From assembly GCA_051651625.1 (NCBI GenBank), contig JBOFSQ010000077.1, positions 1-48,391 on the forward strand: DNA of 48,391 nt, read 5' to 3'. The DNA comes from JBOFSQ01 sp051651625. GTDB taxonomy: Bacteria; Planctomycetota; Planctomycetia; Pirellulales; Thermoguttaceae. Positions within the stretch are counted from its first letter, which is position 1. Every line of letters begins with the position of its first letter. Positions 1-8,279 of the stretch are shown here, piece after piece. The notes under the pieces were generated by a model. The model made no database searches, was not told where the DNA came from, and was given only the letters and a program-made list of their open reading frames with translations. Made by a program: the position numbers and the translations under genes.

Positions 1-87
1 GCCGAACCCTCCAAACGCCGTGCCGCGTATGGCTGGAGGGTTCGGCTATGCCGAACCGCAGTACAGGTGCACGTTGTCGAACAGGTC
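1..87 (-). mobile_element. Partial copy of the ~145-bp TIR element (family 1), cut by the window edge
   Basis: This is the end of the same palindromic element found complete at 16151-16295 and 48164-48308, in the opposite orientation. It contains the arm GGTTCGGCTATGCCGAACC and ends in GTCGAACAGGTC, a diverged form of the terminal repeat. The left part is outside the window. It ends 31 bp before the start codon of the C25-like gene, so it forms most of that gene's upstream region. Confidence 0.75.
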
Positions 88-118
88 GAATGACGACACA
101 CCTTACCCACTCCCCACA

Positions 119-1720
119 ATGCCAAAGATATTCACCACCGTTCTCGTTCTGCTATTACTCACCACAACTGCGTCGGCGTTTGGTGATGTTGCACGCAATG
201 CGGATGTTGGCGACATCATTCTTGTTTGTCCGCCGCCGCTGGAGTCGGTGATGCAAAGCTGGATTGCACGTCGCGCGGCGCAGGGACGCGGCGTGCATCT
301 CGTTACGGAGTTCACCGATGCGGCGTCGATTTGTCGCACGATTCGGCAGATTGTTGCAACGTCTGTTACGCCGCCGACGGCGGTTGTCCTCGCTGGTGAA
401 GTGCCGCTCGTGCCGACTTGCTACGTTGCCGCCGACGTGATTTTGCGGTACACAAAAGACACAATGATCGCCACCGACAACGGCTTCGGCGACATCGACG
501 ACGACGGCGTTCCCGATCTCGCCGTCGGTCGTCTCTCGGCAAGTACGCCGGAAGAGATGACAGCGATAGTCGAAAAAATTGCACTCTACGAAACGTCGCT
601 GCCGAACGGCCCGTGGTTGCGAAAGATGCACATCGTCGCGGGCGTCGGTGGATTTTCGCCACTGCTCGACGGCGTGATTGAAGCGTCGTCGCGTTACGTT
701 TTGGAGTCGCTCGTGCCGCCCGCTTACAACGTATCAATGACGATGGCGGACTGGCGAAGTGCGTACTGCCCCGACCCACTTTTGCTCCGCGCGATGACGC
801 TCGACCGACTCAACGAAGGCGGATTATTTTGGCTTTATATGGGGCACGGCTATCGCAAAGGACTCGATATGCTCCGCACTCCAGTCGGCGAGTTTCCGAT
901 ATTAGTTCAGGGCGACGCACAGTATATTCAGTGTCGTGAAGGTTTGCCGATAGCGGTTTTTTTTGCGTGCCACACCGGTGCAATCGACTGCGACGGCGTT
1001 TCACTCGCCGAAGATTTGTTTCGCCGACCGCGCGGGCCGATAGCGTGCATTGCGGCGTCGCGCGTGACGATGCCTTATGGCGAAGCGTGTTTCGGCACCG
1101 AACTCGCCGAACGAGTCATGAACGACCGCCCCGCAACACTTGGTCGCCTCGTTCTCGATTCAAAACGCGGAATGACTCTCGGTTGGAAAAAGAAATCGTC
1201 GTCGCCGACAACAAAACCAACGATGCGACCGATCCGCGACGTACTCGATTCGACGACGAAGATGTTCGACCCGACTTCGCCGCAGGAGCGTCAACGCCGC
1301 GAACACGTTGCGATGTTCAACCTCATCGGCGACCCGACGCTTCTCTTACCGCGTCCGATCCCGATGACGCTTTCGGTGACGAAACACGGCGGAACGCTCC
1401 AAGTTGATGGAATACTTGAGCGTCCGATTAACGGCAGCGTGATTGTTGAGTGTGCGCGGCGTGAGGGACGTGGTGGCAACGTGAGAACGACATTTGAGTT
1501 TTCGGAGTCGAGTCGTGAGTCGTACCAAGAGACGTATGCCGCCGCGAACGAGACGGTGATTTCTCGCGTGGTTACGCAGTGTGACGCGGGACAATTTCGC
1601 ACGGCGATCCCCGCACCGCCCGCTGAAACGTCGCCGCGTGAACTGCGACAGATGTGTGTTCGCGTTTTCGTCTTCGGTGACGACGGCTTCACACTCGCCG
1701 ACCACATACTCGGCGAGTGA
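119..1720 (+). CDS. Exported C25 (gingipain-like) caspase-fold peptidase
   Basis: The product is a predicted exported cysteine peptidase of 533 residues. The Met at 119 is chosen because it begins a clean signal peptide (M-P-K-I-F followed by a V/L-rich core and T-A-S-A) and because everything upstream belongs to a dispersed repeat. The C25 pattern is visible: a V-V-L-A-G-E-V strand, a D-I-D-D-D-G-V-P-D-L-A-V-G-R segment, the histidine motif M-G-H-G (His243), and the cysteine motif F-F-A-C-H-T-G-A (Cys284), which make the catalytic dyad of gingipain-type enzymes. The last ~130 residues look like a beta-rich tail. There is no Por-type C-terminal sorting domain and no obvious partner gene. No strong Shine-Dalgarno sequence is seen. 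Family placement is firm; substrate and true proteolytic activity are unknown. Confidence 0.82.
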   Translation: MPKIFTTVLVLLLLTTTASAFGDVARNADVGDIILVCPPPLESVMQSWIARRAAQGRGVHLVTEFTDAASICRTIRQIVATSVTPPTAVVLAGEVPLVPTCYVAADVILRYTKDTMIATDNGFGDIDDDGVPDLAVGRLSASTPEEMTAIVEKIALYETSLPNGPWLRKMHIVAGVGGFSPLLDGVIEASSRYVLESLVPPAYNVSMTMADWRSAYCPDPLLLRAMTLDRLNEGGLFWLYMGHGYRKGLDMLRTPVGEFPILVQGDAQYIQCREGLPIAVFFACHTGAIDCDGVSLAEDLFRRPRGPIACIAASRVTMPYGEACFGTELAERVMNDRPATLGRLVLDSKRGMTLGWKKKSSSPTTKPTMRPIRDVLDSTTKMFDPTSPQERQRREHVAMFNLIGDPTLLLPRPIPMTLSVTKHGGTLQVDGILERPINGSVIVECARREGRGGNVRTTFEFSESSRESYQETYAAANETVISRVVTQCDAGQFRTAIPAPPAETSPRELRQMCVRVFVFGDDGFTLADHILGE

Positions 1721-1740
1721 CGACGCAATCAGTGACGACA

Positions 1741-1774
1741 CAATCAGAGCGGGAAGCGTAAGCGAGTGTCCCCG
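1741..1774 (+). repeat. Dispersed ~32-bp repeat (family 4, AGCGTAAGCGAGTG core)
   Basis: A single unit with core GAAGCGTAAGCGAGTG just after the C25-like gene. The same unit, in either orientation, occurs at 4602-4661, 20841-20932, 37747-37829 and 43990-44048, always at or near gene ends. Confidence 0.7.
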
Positions 1775-1793
1775 AAGTGCCATAGGGGGTGGT

Positions 1794-2068
1794 AGAGTTT
1801 AGTTGCAGGCGTGGGCGTATTTGCCCCAACGGGGCAGCAAGAGCTTAGCCGTGGGTGAGCGAAGCGAACCCACGGTACGGAATCCCCAAATACCAGAAAG
1901 CCCCAACGGGGCGCAACAATTGAACCAAGCACACAACTCTTACGCCCCGTTGGGGCTACGGATTTTGTTGTGGCCGCGTACCGTGGGTTCGCGGAGTACC
2001 GCTCACCCACGGCTAAGTTCTGTCGCCCCGTTGGGGCGAAAATTCGGACAACCAATGTTCTCGTGCGA
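1794..2068 (+). repeat. Modular palindromic repeat with CCCCAACGGGG nodes (family 2, long copy)
   Basis: About 275 bp. It is built from four palindromic nodes, CCCCAACGGGG or its complement CCCCGTTGGGG, at about 1824, 1896, 1944 and 2026. They are separated by two long arms that are inverted copies of each other, carrying CTTAGCCGTGGGTGAGCG and CGCTCACCCACGGCTAAG. The whole could fold into a long hairpin. A shorter copy in opposite orientation lies at 11615-11825. There is no coding potential beyond accidental frames. Confidence 0.85.
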
Positions 2069-2114
2069 CCAAAACTTTACTACACTCGTGCCCGAATCAG
2101 TGGCCGAGCTGGTC

Positions 2115-2142
2115 TTGAATTGTGCGGTTTTTGCGATATTAT
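2115..2142 (+). promoter_or_regulatory. Candidate sigma-70 promoter of the DUF4190-like/lnt operon
   Basis: TTGAAT (2115-2120), a 16-bp spacer, then TATTAT (2137-2142), about 58 bp before the start codon at 2200. It lies just after the family 2 repeat. Match by eye only. Confidence 0.45.
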
Positions 2143-2199
2143 ACCGCGAGTCGGTTGTGGCGACGATTGTTCACAAATATACTTTCGCAGGTTTTCAAA

Positions 2200-2895
2200 A
2201 TGGCACGCAAATATGAATTCGATGACGCCCTCAAGGGCGTTTACACCGACCGCGACGAGGTCGCGCCGGAACAGGCTACAGATTATCGCGCGATTGGCGT
2301 TCTCTCGGTCGGGTCGCTGATCTGCGGTGTTTTGTCGATATTGACGTTTCTGTCGTGGTCGCTGGTCGCGTTACCGATTTGCGGCGTTGTTCTTGGCGTA
2401 CTTTCGCTCCGCAAGATTTTGCACGCCACCGAAGAAGTCGGCGGTATGACGATCACGTCGGCTGGACTCGGTTTGTCGATACTTTGCGGCGGCGTTGGCG
2501 TTGGCGTTTTGATCTATCACCAAATTCACTCCGTTCCCGCTGGATACATCCGCCTCGACTTCGACGAGCTTGCCTTGCCGCGTCCGGGGACGGTCTCCGA
2601 AAAGTTGCTGCACTACGCCGAAAACCGGCAACCGGTTTTCATCCAAGGTTATATGTACCAGACCAACAAGATGAGCGGGATCGACCACTTCATGCTCGTC
2701 AAATCGACGGAGCATTGTAAGAGCTGCGCGCCGACGCGAAATCCGGCGGAGATGGTAGAAGTGATGATGACGGGCGACCAGCGAGTAGCGTACCGAACTC
2801 GCCCCGTTCGCGTCGGCGGACTCCTCGAAATCGACCCCGACCGACTCCGCAGCGGACAGTCACCATATATGATTCGCGCGGATGTGTTTCGATGA
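2200..2895 (+). CDS. Small membrane protein with DUF4190-like N-terminus
   Basis: 231 residues. A short charged N-terminus (M-A-R-K-Y-E-F-D-D) is followed by two or three hydrophobic segments at about residues 30-70 and 80-105, rich in G, L and V and resembling the DUF4190 membrane domain. The rest is a hydrophilic extracytoplasmic domain of about 120 residues with a C-K-S-C pair. The pair could bind metal or form a disulphide, but I recognise no enzyme motif. The start at 2200 is preferred over an upstream TTG because a GCAGG Shine-Dalgarno-like sequence precedes it. The stop overlaps the lnt start as ATGA, so translation is probably coupled and the protein may work in the envelope alongside lipoprotein maturation. 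That role is inference from position only. Confidence 0.75.
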   Translation: MARKYEFDDALKGVYTDRDEVAPEQATDYRAIGVLSVGSLICGVLSILTFLSWSLVALPICGVVLGVLSLRKILHATEEVGGMTITSAGLGLSILCGGVGVGVLIYHQIHSVPAGYIRLDFDELALPRPGTVSEKLLHYAENRQPVFIQGYMYQTNKMSGIDHFMLVKSTEHCKSCAPTRNPAEMVEVMMTGDQRVAYRTRPVRVGGLLEIDPDRLRSGQSPYMIRADVFR

Positions 2896-4736
2896 ACGCA
2901 CTTTTCATCATCGCCGGATTTCTGTTTTGGTACGCCGCACTGCCGCCGCTCGGATGGTGGCCGCTCGTGGTCGGTGCGCCGGCGTGCTGGACTCTTTTGG
3001 TGCGCACACCGCAAGTTTCCGGGCGTGATTATTTGGTTGCGTATTTTTGTGCGGTTGCGTTTTGGCTGGCGAACATTTATTGGGTCGGCTATCCGCATCC
3101 GGCGACGATAATCGGTTGCGTTGCGGGTGCGTGTTATCTGGCGGCGTATTTCCCGCTCTTCTTGGCCATCGTAAGGCGGGCGGTGCATCGCGGACACTTC
3201 CGTCCAATCGTGGCGATGCCGGTCGTTTGGTGCGGTCTTGAGTGGATGCGTTATCGGTTTCTCGGCGGCTTCGCGTTCGGCGCACTACAACACAGTCTTG
3301 CATCGCAACCGCTCCTCATCCAAACCGCCGACATCGCAGGCGAATACGGCGTTGCGATGGTCGTCGTGATTGCGGGAGTTGGGATCGGTTCTCTGTTTCT
3401 CACACAAAGGCACAAAGGCACGAAGAATTTTAACGCAGAAAACGCGGAAGGACGGAAAGACACAGAAGATCAGATTTCCGCGTGTTCCGTGTTTCTGCGT
3501 GTTCCGCGTTCCACCCTCCGTGCCTCTGTGCCTCCGTGTGAGACTCTTCTTGCAACATCGGTGCTGGTGGCTGCGTTGGTGTACGGCACGATTCGGATGC
3601 GAGAATACGACACCGCCATCGCAGACGTTGCAACAGTTAACGTTGCGGCGGTTCAGGGGAACTTTCCGTGCAAACTCGTGAACGCGGGCGACATCTACGC
3701 GCAGACGTTCACCGCACTCACGCAAGAAGGACGCCGCGCCGCCAGTGCTGGTGCGGAACTTGTCGTGCTTCCTGAAACGGTTTGCCTGTTGCCGCTGCTT
3801 GAGTTTTCAGAAAGTTTTGCGCTCGCTGAATGGCAAGACGTAACGCCAGAAGAGAAAGCCAACAAAGTCGCGTTTGCCCGCAAAAACGCACGCGAAGAAA
3901 TTTTCGCGTGGGCAAACGAAATCGGCGTACCGGTGCTGACGGGACTGTCGGCGTACTGTTTCGAGAACGAGAACGATTCTCCGCGACGCTACAACTCCGC
4001 CGCACTCATCGACGGTGCGCGCGAGCAGATTGTCCGTTACGACAAACGCCACCTCGTTATGTTTGGCGAGTACATTCCGCTTGCGGACTGGATGCCCGCA
4101 CCGCTCCGCGACGCGCTGCAAAGTATATGTCCATCGGCGGAGGCGGGGAAAGAATACGTTGCGATGCCGCTCTCGCTGCCCGCACGCGGCACGTTTTTAC
4201 TTTCGCCGAACATCTGTTACGAGAGCACGGTGCCGCACTTTATTCGCAGGCAGGTTGCGACGCTTCGCAGTGAGGGGCGTGACGCTGCGATTCTTGTGAA
4301 CGTGTCGAATGACGGTTGGTTTCTTGGTTCGGTTCAACAAGACCTTCATCTGGCGACGCACATCTTTCGCGCGGTCGAGCACCGCAAGGAGTACGTCACT
4401 TCGACGAACGGCGGTTTCGCGGCGATCATCGACGCTGCGGGGCGTCTCCGTGCGGTCGGCCAGCGTGACGAAACGTGCTTTGTGATGGCGTCCGTCCCGA
4501 CGCGAACGGTTATGACTTCACTCTACACCGATTGGGGCGACACGTTCGCTATCGCGTGTTTTCTGACGACCGTTTGCCTCGGCGCGTTCGGGCTGTTTTC
4601 CCGAATCAGAGCACGAAGCGTAAGCGAGTGCCCGAACCAGAGCACGAAACGTAAGCGTTCACGGATGTTGTGTTTGCGAGCAATTCTTTTTTTCGCACAA
4701 AGTCGCAAAGAGCACAAAGGACACGAAGAGGATTGA
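2892..4736 (+). CDS. lnt: Apolipoprotein N-acyltransferase, with repeat-derived insert and tail
   Basis: Lnt transfers an acyl chain from phospholipid to the N-terminal cysteine of diacylated lipoproteins in the inner membrane. The 614-residue product has a multi-helix N-terminal membrane domain, a nitrilase-type domain and a C-terminal helix. The nitrilase triad is visible: Glu295 in V-L-P-E-T, Lys385 in R-Y-D-K-R-H, Cys442 in N-I-C-Y-E-S, followed by the conserved N-V-S-N-D-G-W-F. The protein is 70-100 residues longer than usual. Two repeat-coded segments explain this: about 46 residues (172-217) between membrane helices, and the last ~38 residues after the final helix, which contain the R-S-V-S-E-C-P repeat peptide and end inside a palindrome. 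All catalytic residues are present, so the enzyme is probably functional. It overlaps the upstream gene by 4 nt. Confidence 0.93.
   Translation: MNALFIIAGFLFWYAALPPLGWWPLVVGAPACWTLLVRTPQVSGRDYLVAYFCAVAFWLANIYWVGYPHPATIIGCVAGACYLAAYFPLFLAIVRRAVHRGHFRPIVAMPVVWCGLEWMRYRFLGGFAFGALQHSLASQPLLIQTADIAGEYGVAMVVVIAGVGIGSLFLTQRHKGTKNFNAENAEGRKDTEDQISACSVFLRVPRSTLRASVPPCETLLATSVLVAALVYGTIRMREYDTAIADVATVNVAAVQGNFPCKLVNAGDIYAQTFTALTQEGRRAASAGAELVVLPETVCLLPLLEFSESFALAEWQDVTPEEKANKVAFARKNAREEIFAWANEIGVPVLTGLSAYCFENENDSPRRYNSAALIDGAREQIVRYDKRHLVMFGEYIPLADWMPAPLRDALQSICPSAEAGKEYVAMPLSLPARGTFLLSPNICYESTVPHFIRRQVATLRSEGRDAAILVNVSNDGWFLGSVQQDLHLATHIFRAVEHRKEYVTSTNGGFAAIIDAAGRLRAVGQRDETCFVMASVPTRTVMTSLYTDWGDTFAIACFLTTVCLGAFGLFSRIRARSVSECPNQSTKRKRSRMLCLRAILFFAQSRKEHKGHEED
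3398..3546 (+). repeat. In-frame copy of palindromic repeat family 3 inside lnt
   Basis: Starts with CACACAAAGGCACAAAGGCACG and ends with GTGCCTCTGTGCCTCCGTGTG, which are inverted copies of each other. The interior has ACGCAGAAAACGCGGAAGG and its complement-like CTGCGTGTTCCGCG. It encodes the peptide T-K-N-F-N-A-E-N-A-E-G-R-K-D without a stop. A second intergenic copy is at 6755-6897. Confidence 0.85.
4602..4661 (+). repeat. Two units of family 4 repeat, coding in lnt
   Basis: Two tandem ~32-bp units (GAATCAGAGCACGAAGCG and a diverged second unit) read in the lnt frame as R-A-R-S-V-S-E-C-P-N followed by R-K-R. They come directly after the last hydrophobic helix of Lnt. Confidence 0.8.
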
Positions 4737-4798
4737 ACTTGAAAACGTCCTTTGTGTTCTTCGTGTACTTCGTGCCTTTGTGCGAAAAAAAAGAATTG
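4681..4798. terminator. Long palindrome between convergent genes, probable bidirectional terminator
   Basis: The arms begin CAATTCTTTTTTTCGCACAAAG and end CTTTGTGCGAAAAAAAAGAATTG, so each strand has a stem followed by a T-rich run. The arms pair over roughly 40 bp with some mismatches (AGCACAAAGGAC against GTCCTTTGTGTT). The lnt stop codon at 4734-4736 lies inside it, and the minus-strand cytochrome gene ends 48 bp beyond it. The sequence resembles a shortened family 3 repeat. Confidence 0.65.
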
Positions 4799-4845
4799 CC
4801 AATAGACTACGCCACTTGCAAACTGTGAACGGATACGAAAAAACA

Positions 4846-6714
4846 TTACAGCGAGAGCAGGTACGCAACCACGTCGGCGACTTCGTGTTCGGTTAGCGTC
4901 GTGGCGGTGCCGTGTTTTTCGCGGGTGAAGAGGTCGGCGAGCGATGTCGTGCGGCCATCGTGGAGGTATGGCGCAGTCCGCCAGATTTCGACGAGCGATG
5001 GCGTGTCGAAAGTGTCGGCGATGTCGGCGGCGTTGCGACTGCCGACGTCGTGTTTGCGGAGGTCGGTGAAGAGCGGCGCGGGGTGACAGAGCGTACAACC
5101 GAGTCGCGGACTTTCAAACAAATCTTTGCCGCGAACAGCGGCGTCGCTCAACTTGCCGCCAACGAGAAACGGACTCGGCACCGGCACGAGCGACGCGAGA
5201 TACGATTCGATGTCGGTGCAGATCGACTCGTCGGGTTCAGAAAACTCGATGAACTGAAAACCGGTACGAATCGCCACCGCCGACGACGCGCGAACACCGT
5301 GCCACATCGACGGCGGCGTTCGGTCTGAATTGAGAAGACTCTTGACGGCTTTGTGATTTCCGATCCCGTCGTTGAGTAAGTCCCACGCGAGACCGTCGGT
5401 GCGTGCGTCGGGGTGACACGTCGCGCAGCTTAACCACGACTCACGCGAAAGTGTCGCGTCGTTCCACGCCATTTCACCACGCCGCACTGCGTCTGGTGTC
5501 GCCACCGTGCCGAGTGAAATTGTTTCAACAGCATCGGTCTTGAGGTTGACGCGACAAATCGTATCGGCAAATTGCATCGCTACGACTGCCGTGTCACCGA
5601 CAGTGTTGTTGCCGACAACCGCGACGCCGCGCGCACCTTGTCCTTCGAGCGGGATGCGTTTGCGAATGCCGTTCAAAAATGCGAGGTCGTTCGGGAGTTC
5701 GCTCGTCATCCGCGTGGAGTCGTGGCCCCAATACGACATCACCGCGACACCTTCGCCGTTGTACGGTAAACGGAGAATGCGGTCCCACATCGCTTCGGAA
5801 TTGATGACGAGAAGTTCGTGTGTGCCGCCGAGTGCGACGACGATTTTTTTCCCGTCGGCGGTGCAAGCGACTCCGGCGGGGTCGGCTGCGCCGCGTGTCG
5901 CCTCGTCGAGCAAGACCGTGTTGAAGTAACTGCGACTCGTTACGTCGATGATGTGGAGTGCGTTGGTGTTGATCCAGCCGCGTTCGATTCGCAACGTCGG
6001 CGAGTGAAAGCGACCGATGTGACCGGTGATGTAGAGGTGATACCCGTCTGGCGAGAGTGCCATTCCACGGAGCGAGTGACTCCCCGAAACCAGCGGAATC
6101 AGTTTCACCTCGCTTGTGGCGAGGTCGATGCACGCCACATCCGCCGCCGTTTCGTTTAGCGTGTAGACACTGTTCGTTGCGTCGTGAAGTGGCCGGTTCG
6201 GTAATGCACACGCGACGAAGACGAGGCCATCGTCGCGCGTAACGACGCTGGAAGTCGGCTCGCGCCCGACGCGATATTCTTTCTGGAGCGTGAGCGTTTT
6301 CGTGTCGTACTGGCGAACGGTCGATGCGAACCGGTTGCAAACGAATATCTGCTCGCCACCTGCGGTGATCGAAAGTCCGGTCGGCGAGTGCCCAGCGGCG
6401 ACACTGCGAAGACGCTCTCCGCTCGCGGCGTCAAACTCTTCGAGCAGACCTTCGGCAACACCACTGCTGACCAAAACTTTCTCGCCATCAACACTCACAA
6501 CCAGCGATGTCGGGTGCGGCGACGTGGCGAACTTTTTGATGGTACACTTTTCGCGAGTGACGACTGCGACTTCGTCGGCGTCGGTGCAGACGACGTAAAA
6601 CGTTTCACCATTCGGCGCAGCGACAACCGACGTTGGCGAAATGAATTCGTTCGCCGATGCGGGGGACGCTGTTGCGAAGAGTGAGGTGAGAATGAAGAGG
6701 ATGTAAACGTTCAC
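4846..6714 (-). CDS. Exported YVTN-type beta-propeller fused to dihaem cytochrome c
   Basis: 622 residues from the chosen GTG start; a TTG at 6741 is an alternative adding nine residues. A signal peptide ends near A-S-P-A-S-A. Residues ~30-400 show repeated propeller blades (V-A-A-P-N-G-E-T-F-Y-V-V, A-L-S-P-D-G-Y-H-L-Y-I-T-G). The C-terminal third carries two c-type haem sites, C-A-T-C-H (Cys430) and C-T-L-C-H (Cys540), with the di-haem peroxidase/MauG-like arrangement A-P-Y-L-H-D-G-R-T-T-S-L-A-D-L. Such proteins are periplasmic electron-transfer or peroxidase-type oxidoreductases. The electron donor or substrate cannot be told from sequence. No partner gene is adjacent: the next gene upstream, Gfo/Idh, is separated by a repeat. 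Confidence 0.85.
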   Translation of the reverse strand: MNVYILFILTSLFATASPASANEFISPTSVVAAPNGETFYVVCTDADEVAVVTREKCTIKKFATSPHPTSLVVSVDGEKVLVSSGVAEGLLEEFDAASGERLRSVAAGHSPTGLSITAGGEQIFVCNRFASTVRQYDTKTLTLQKEYRVGREPTSSVVTRDDGLVFVACALPNRPLHDATNSVYTLNETAADVACIDLATSEVKLIPLVSGSHSLRGMALSPDGYHLYITGHIGRFHSPTLRIERGWINTNALHIIDVTSRSYFNTVLLDEATRGAADPAGVACTADGKKIVVALGGTHELLVINSEAMWDRILRLPYNGEGVAVMSYWGHDSTRMTSELPNDLAFLNGIRKRIPLEGQGARGVAVVGNNTVGDTAVVAMQFADTICRVNLKTDAVETISLGTVATPDAVRRGEMAWNDATLSRESWLSCATCHPDARTDGLAWDLLNDGIGNHKAVKSLLNSDRTPPSMWHGVRASSAVAIRTGFQFIEFSEPDESICTDIESYLASLVPVPSPFLVGGKLSDAAVRGKDLFESPRLGCTLCHPAPLFTDLRKHDVGSRNAADIADTFDTPSLVEIWRTAPYLHDGRTTSLADLFTREKHGTATTLTEHEVADVVAYLLSL

Positions 6715-6754
6715 TCTGTTTCTCGGTGGTAAAATCAACAAAAGTTTTGAGGAG

Positions 6755-6897
6755 TCTCACACAAAGGCACGAAGGCACAAAGAAGAATTTTAACGCGGAA
6801 ATCGCGGAAGGACGGACGGAAAGACGCAGAAGTTCAGCATTCCGCGTCTTCCGTTTTTCCGCGTGTTCCGCGTTCTCTCCTCTGCGTCGTCTGCGGT
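6755..6897 (+). repeat. Intergenic copy of palindromic repeat family 3
   Basis: Nearly the same as the block inside lnt: GAGTCTCACACAAAGGCACG at the left, AATTTTAACGCGGAAATCGCGG in the middle, and CGCGTGTTCCGCGTTCTC with TCCTCTGCGTCGTCTGCGG at the right. It fills the gap between the cytochrome/propeller gene and the Gfo/Idh stop codon at 6898, and abuts that stop. Confidence 0.8.
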
Positions 6898-8232
6898 TTA
6901 CACTCCTGATGCAGTCACGCCCGGAATTGCTACTGGGTAATTTCCGCCGGAGTCGGCGGTGACGGGTGCGGGGCCGTCAATCGTAAGGTTTTCGAGACCC
7001 GGCGCGAGTTCGGCTGTTGACGCGATTGCGGCGTCCCACGACAACTCTTGGCCCGACTCGCACGCCATACGTCCCAAGATTCCGACCATCGCACTCTTTG
7101 CAGCACGTTCAGATTCGTTGTACGGTTTGTCGTCGCGGATTGCGGCGAAAAAGAGATCGTGTTCGCGCTGATAGTGATCGCACGGCTCGCCTTCGTAACG
7201 CCAGAGAAGATTGCTCGGCGTCATCGTCCAACCTTTGTAAATCTTTGGCTCGGACACGCCTTCGCCGATCCGTGCGCAACCGGTCGTCCCGTGAATGATG
7301 CTGGCGAAGTCGCCCCAGACGTTGTTCACAAGTCGCCCTTGAGCGAAGAGCCGCGTCCCGTCGGCGAAACGATATTCGACGCCGTAGTGATCGAAAAGTT
7401 GGTCTTTCTCGAAGCGACTTTGGCGTCCGCCCATCCCTTGCGCCGAGACCGGATACGAACCTTTCGCCCAACAACAAACATCGAGATTGTGAATGAGCCA
7501 GTCCAACAGAAAACTGCCGTTGACCCAAGTGAAGTTGCTGTAGTTGCGGATTTGGTGTGCGAGTTCGCTCTCGCCGTCGCGTCGCGGCGTGAGGCCGACG
7601 GGGCCGTGCATACGGTACGCCCAGCACGTTACGCGATCACCGATGATGCCGCTATGGAGTTGCTCAACCGCTTTTTCGAGCGGCAGCGAATGGCGACTCA
7701 TAAGGCCGCTTGCGATTTTGACGTTCTTCGCGTCGGCCCGTTTCCCCGCCGCGATGATGCGACGAATCCCCGGCGCATCGACCGCAAACGATTTCTCCAT
7801 GAAGACGTGAGTGCCTTTGTCAACCGCGTAGTCAACGTGAATCGGACGAAACGCCGGTGCGGTGCAAAGCAGCACGACGCCGCGCGGGCCAACGGCGTCG
7901 ATGGCGTCTTTGAACGCACCGAGTCCGACGAAGCGGCGTTCGGCGGGGACATCCATTTTTTCTTTGAACGTTTCGTCGCCAGCGAGTCCGGCGTAACAGC
8001 CGTCAACGCGGTCTTGAAAGAAGTCGGCGAGTGCGACAAGTTTTGTCGGCCCCGCCGTTGAGAGAGCTTGTCGCACCGCGCCGCTACCGCGCCCGCCGCA
8101 ACCGACGAGCGCGACTTTGATTACATCGTCGCCCGCCGCGTGAACACGCGGCGCAAGAAGCGACGCCGTCGCCAGCCCCGCTGAAAGAACTCCACTCGTT
8201 CGCAAAAACTCTCGTCGTGATCTGTTGGTCAT
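6898..8232 (-). CDS. Tat-exported Gfo/Idh/MocA-family oxidoreductase
   Basis: 444 residues. The N-terminus carries a twin-arginine signal (R-S-R-R-E-F-L-R-T-S-G, then an alanine/leucine core ending A-R-V-H-A-A). The Rossmann start V-A-L-V-G-C-G-G-R-G follows at about residue 40, then D-Y-A-V-D-K-G-T-H-V-F-M-E-K-S with the conserved Glu-Lys of the family. The C-terminal half has the Gfo/Idh substrate domain. In planctomycetes this type acts on sugars or sugar-derived compounds in the periplasm with a tightly bound NAD(P). The substrate is unknown here. A good Shine-Dalgarno (AAAGGAAC) sits before the ATG. A repeat directly abuts the stop codon. Confidence 0.9.
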   Translation of the reverse strand: MTNRSRREFLRTSGVLSAGLATASLLAPRVHAAGDDVIKVALVGCGGRGSGAVRQALSTAGPTKLVALADFFQDRVDGCYAGLAGDETFKEKMDVPAERRFVGLGAFKDAIDAVGPRGVVLLCTAPAFRPIHVDYAVDKGTHVFMEKSFAVDAPGIRRIIAAGKRADAKNVKIASGLMSRHSLPLEKAVEQLHSGIIGDRVTCWAYRMHGPVGLTPRRDGESELAHQIRNYSNFTWVNGSFLLDWLIHNLDVCCWAKGSYPVSAQGMGGRQSRFEKDQLFDHYGVEYRFADGTRLFAQGRLVNNVWGDFASIIHGTTGCARIGEGVSEPKIYKGWTMTPSNLLWRYEGEPCDHYQREHDLFFAAIRDDKPYNESERAAKSAMVGILGRMACESGQELSWDAAIASTAELAPGLENLTIDGPAPVTADSGGNYPVAIPGVTASGV

Positions 8233-8279
8233 ACAACGTTCCTTTCATTTTTCTCTGACGGTTTGTGGGAAAACTAAAC

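Noticed and set aside
1..118. Extension of the C25-like gene upstream to position 20
   Set aside because: The added residues come from the TIR element, and the signal peptide begins at 119.
7048..8061. 337-codon plus-strand frame opposite the Gfo/Idh gene
   Set aside because: Entirely antisense to a clear family member, with no recognisable domain or start signal.
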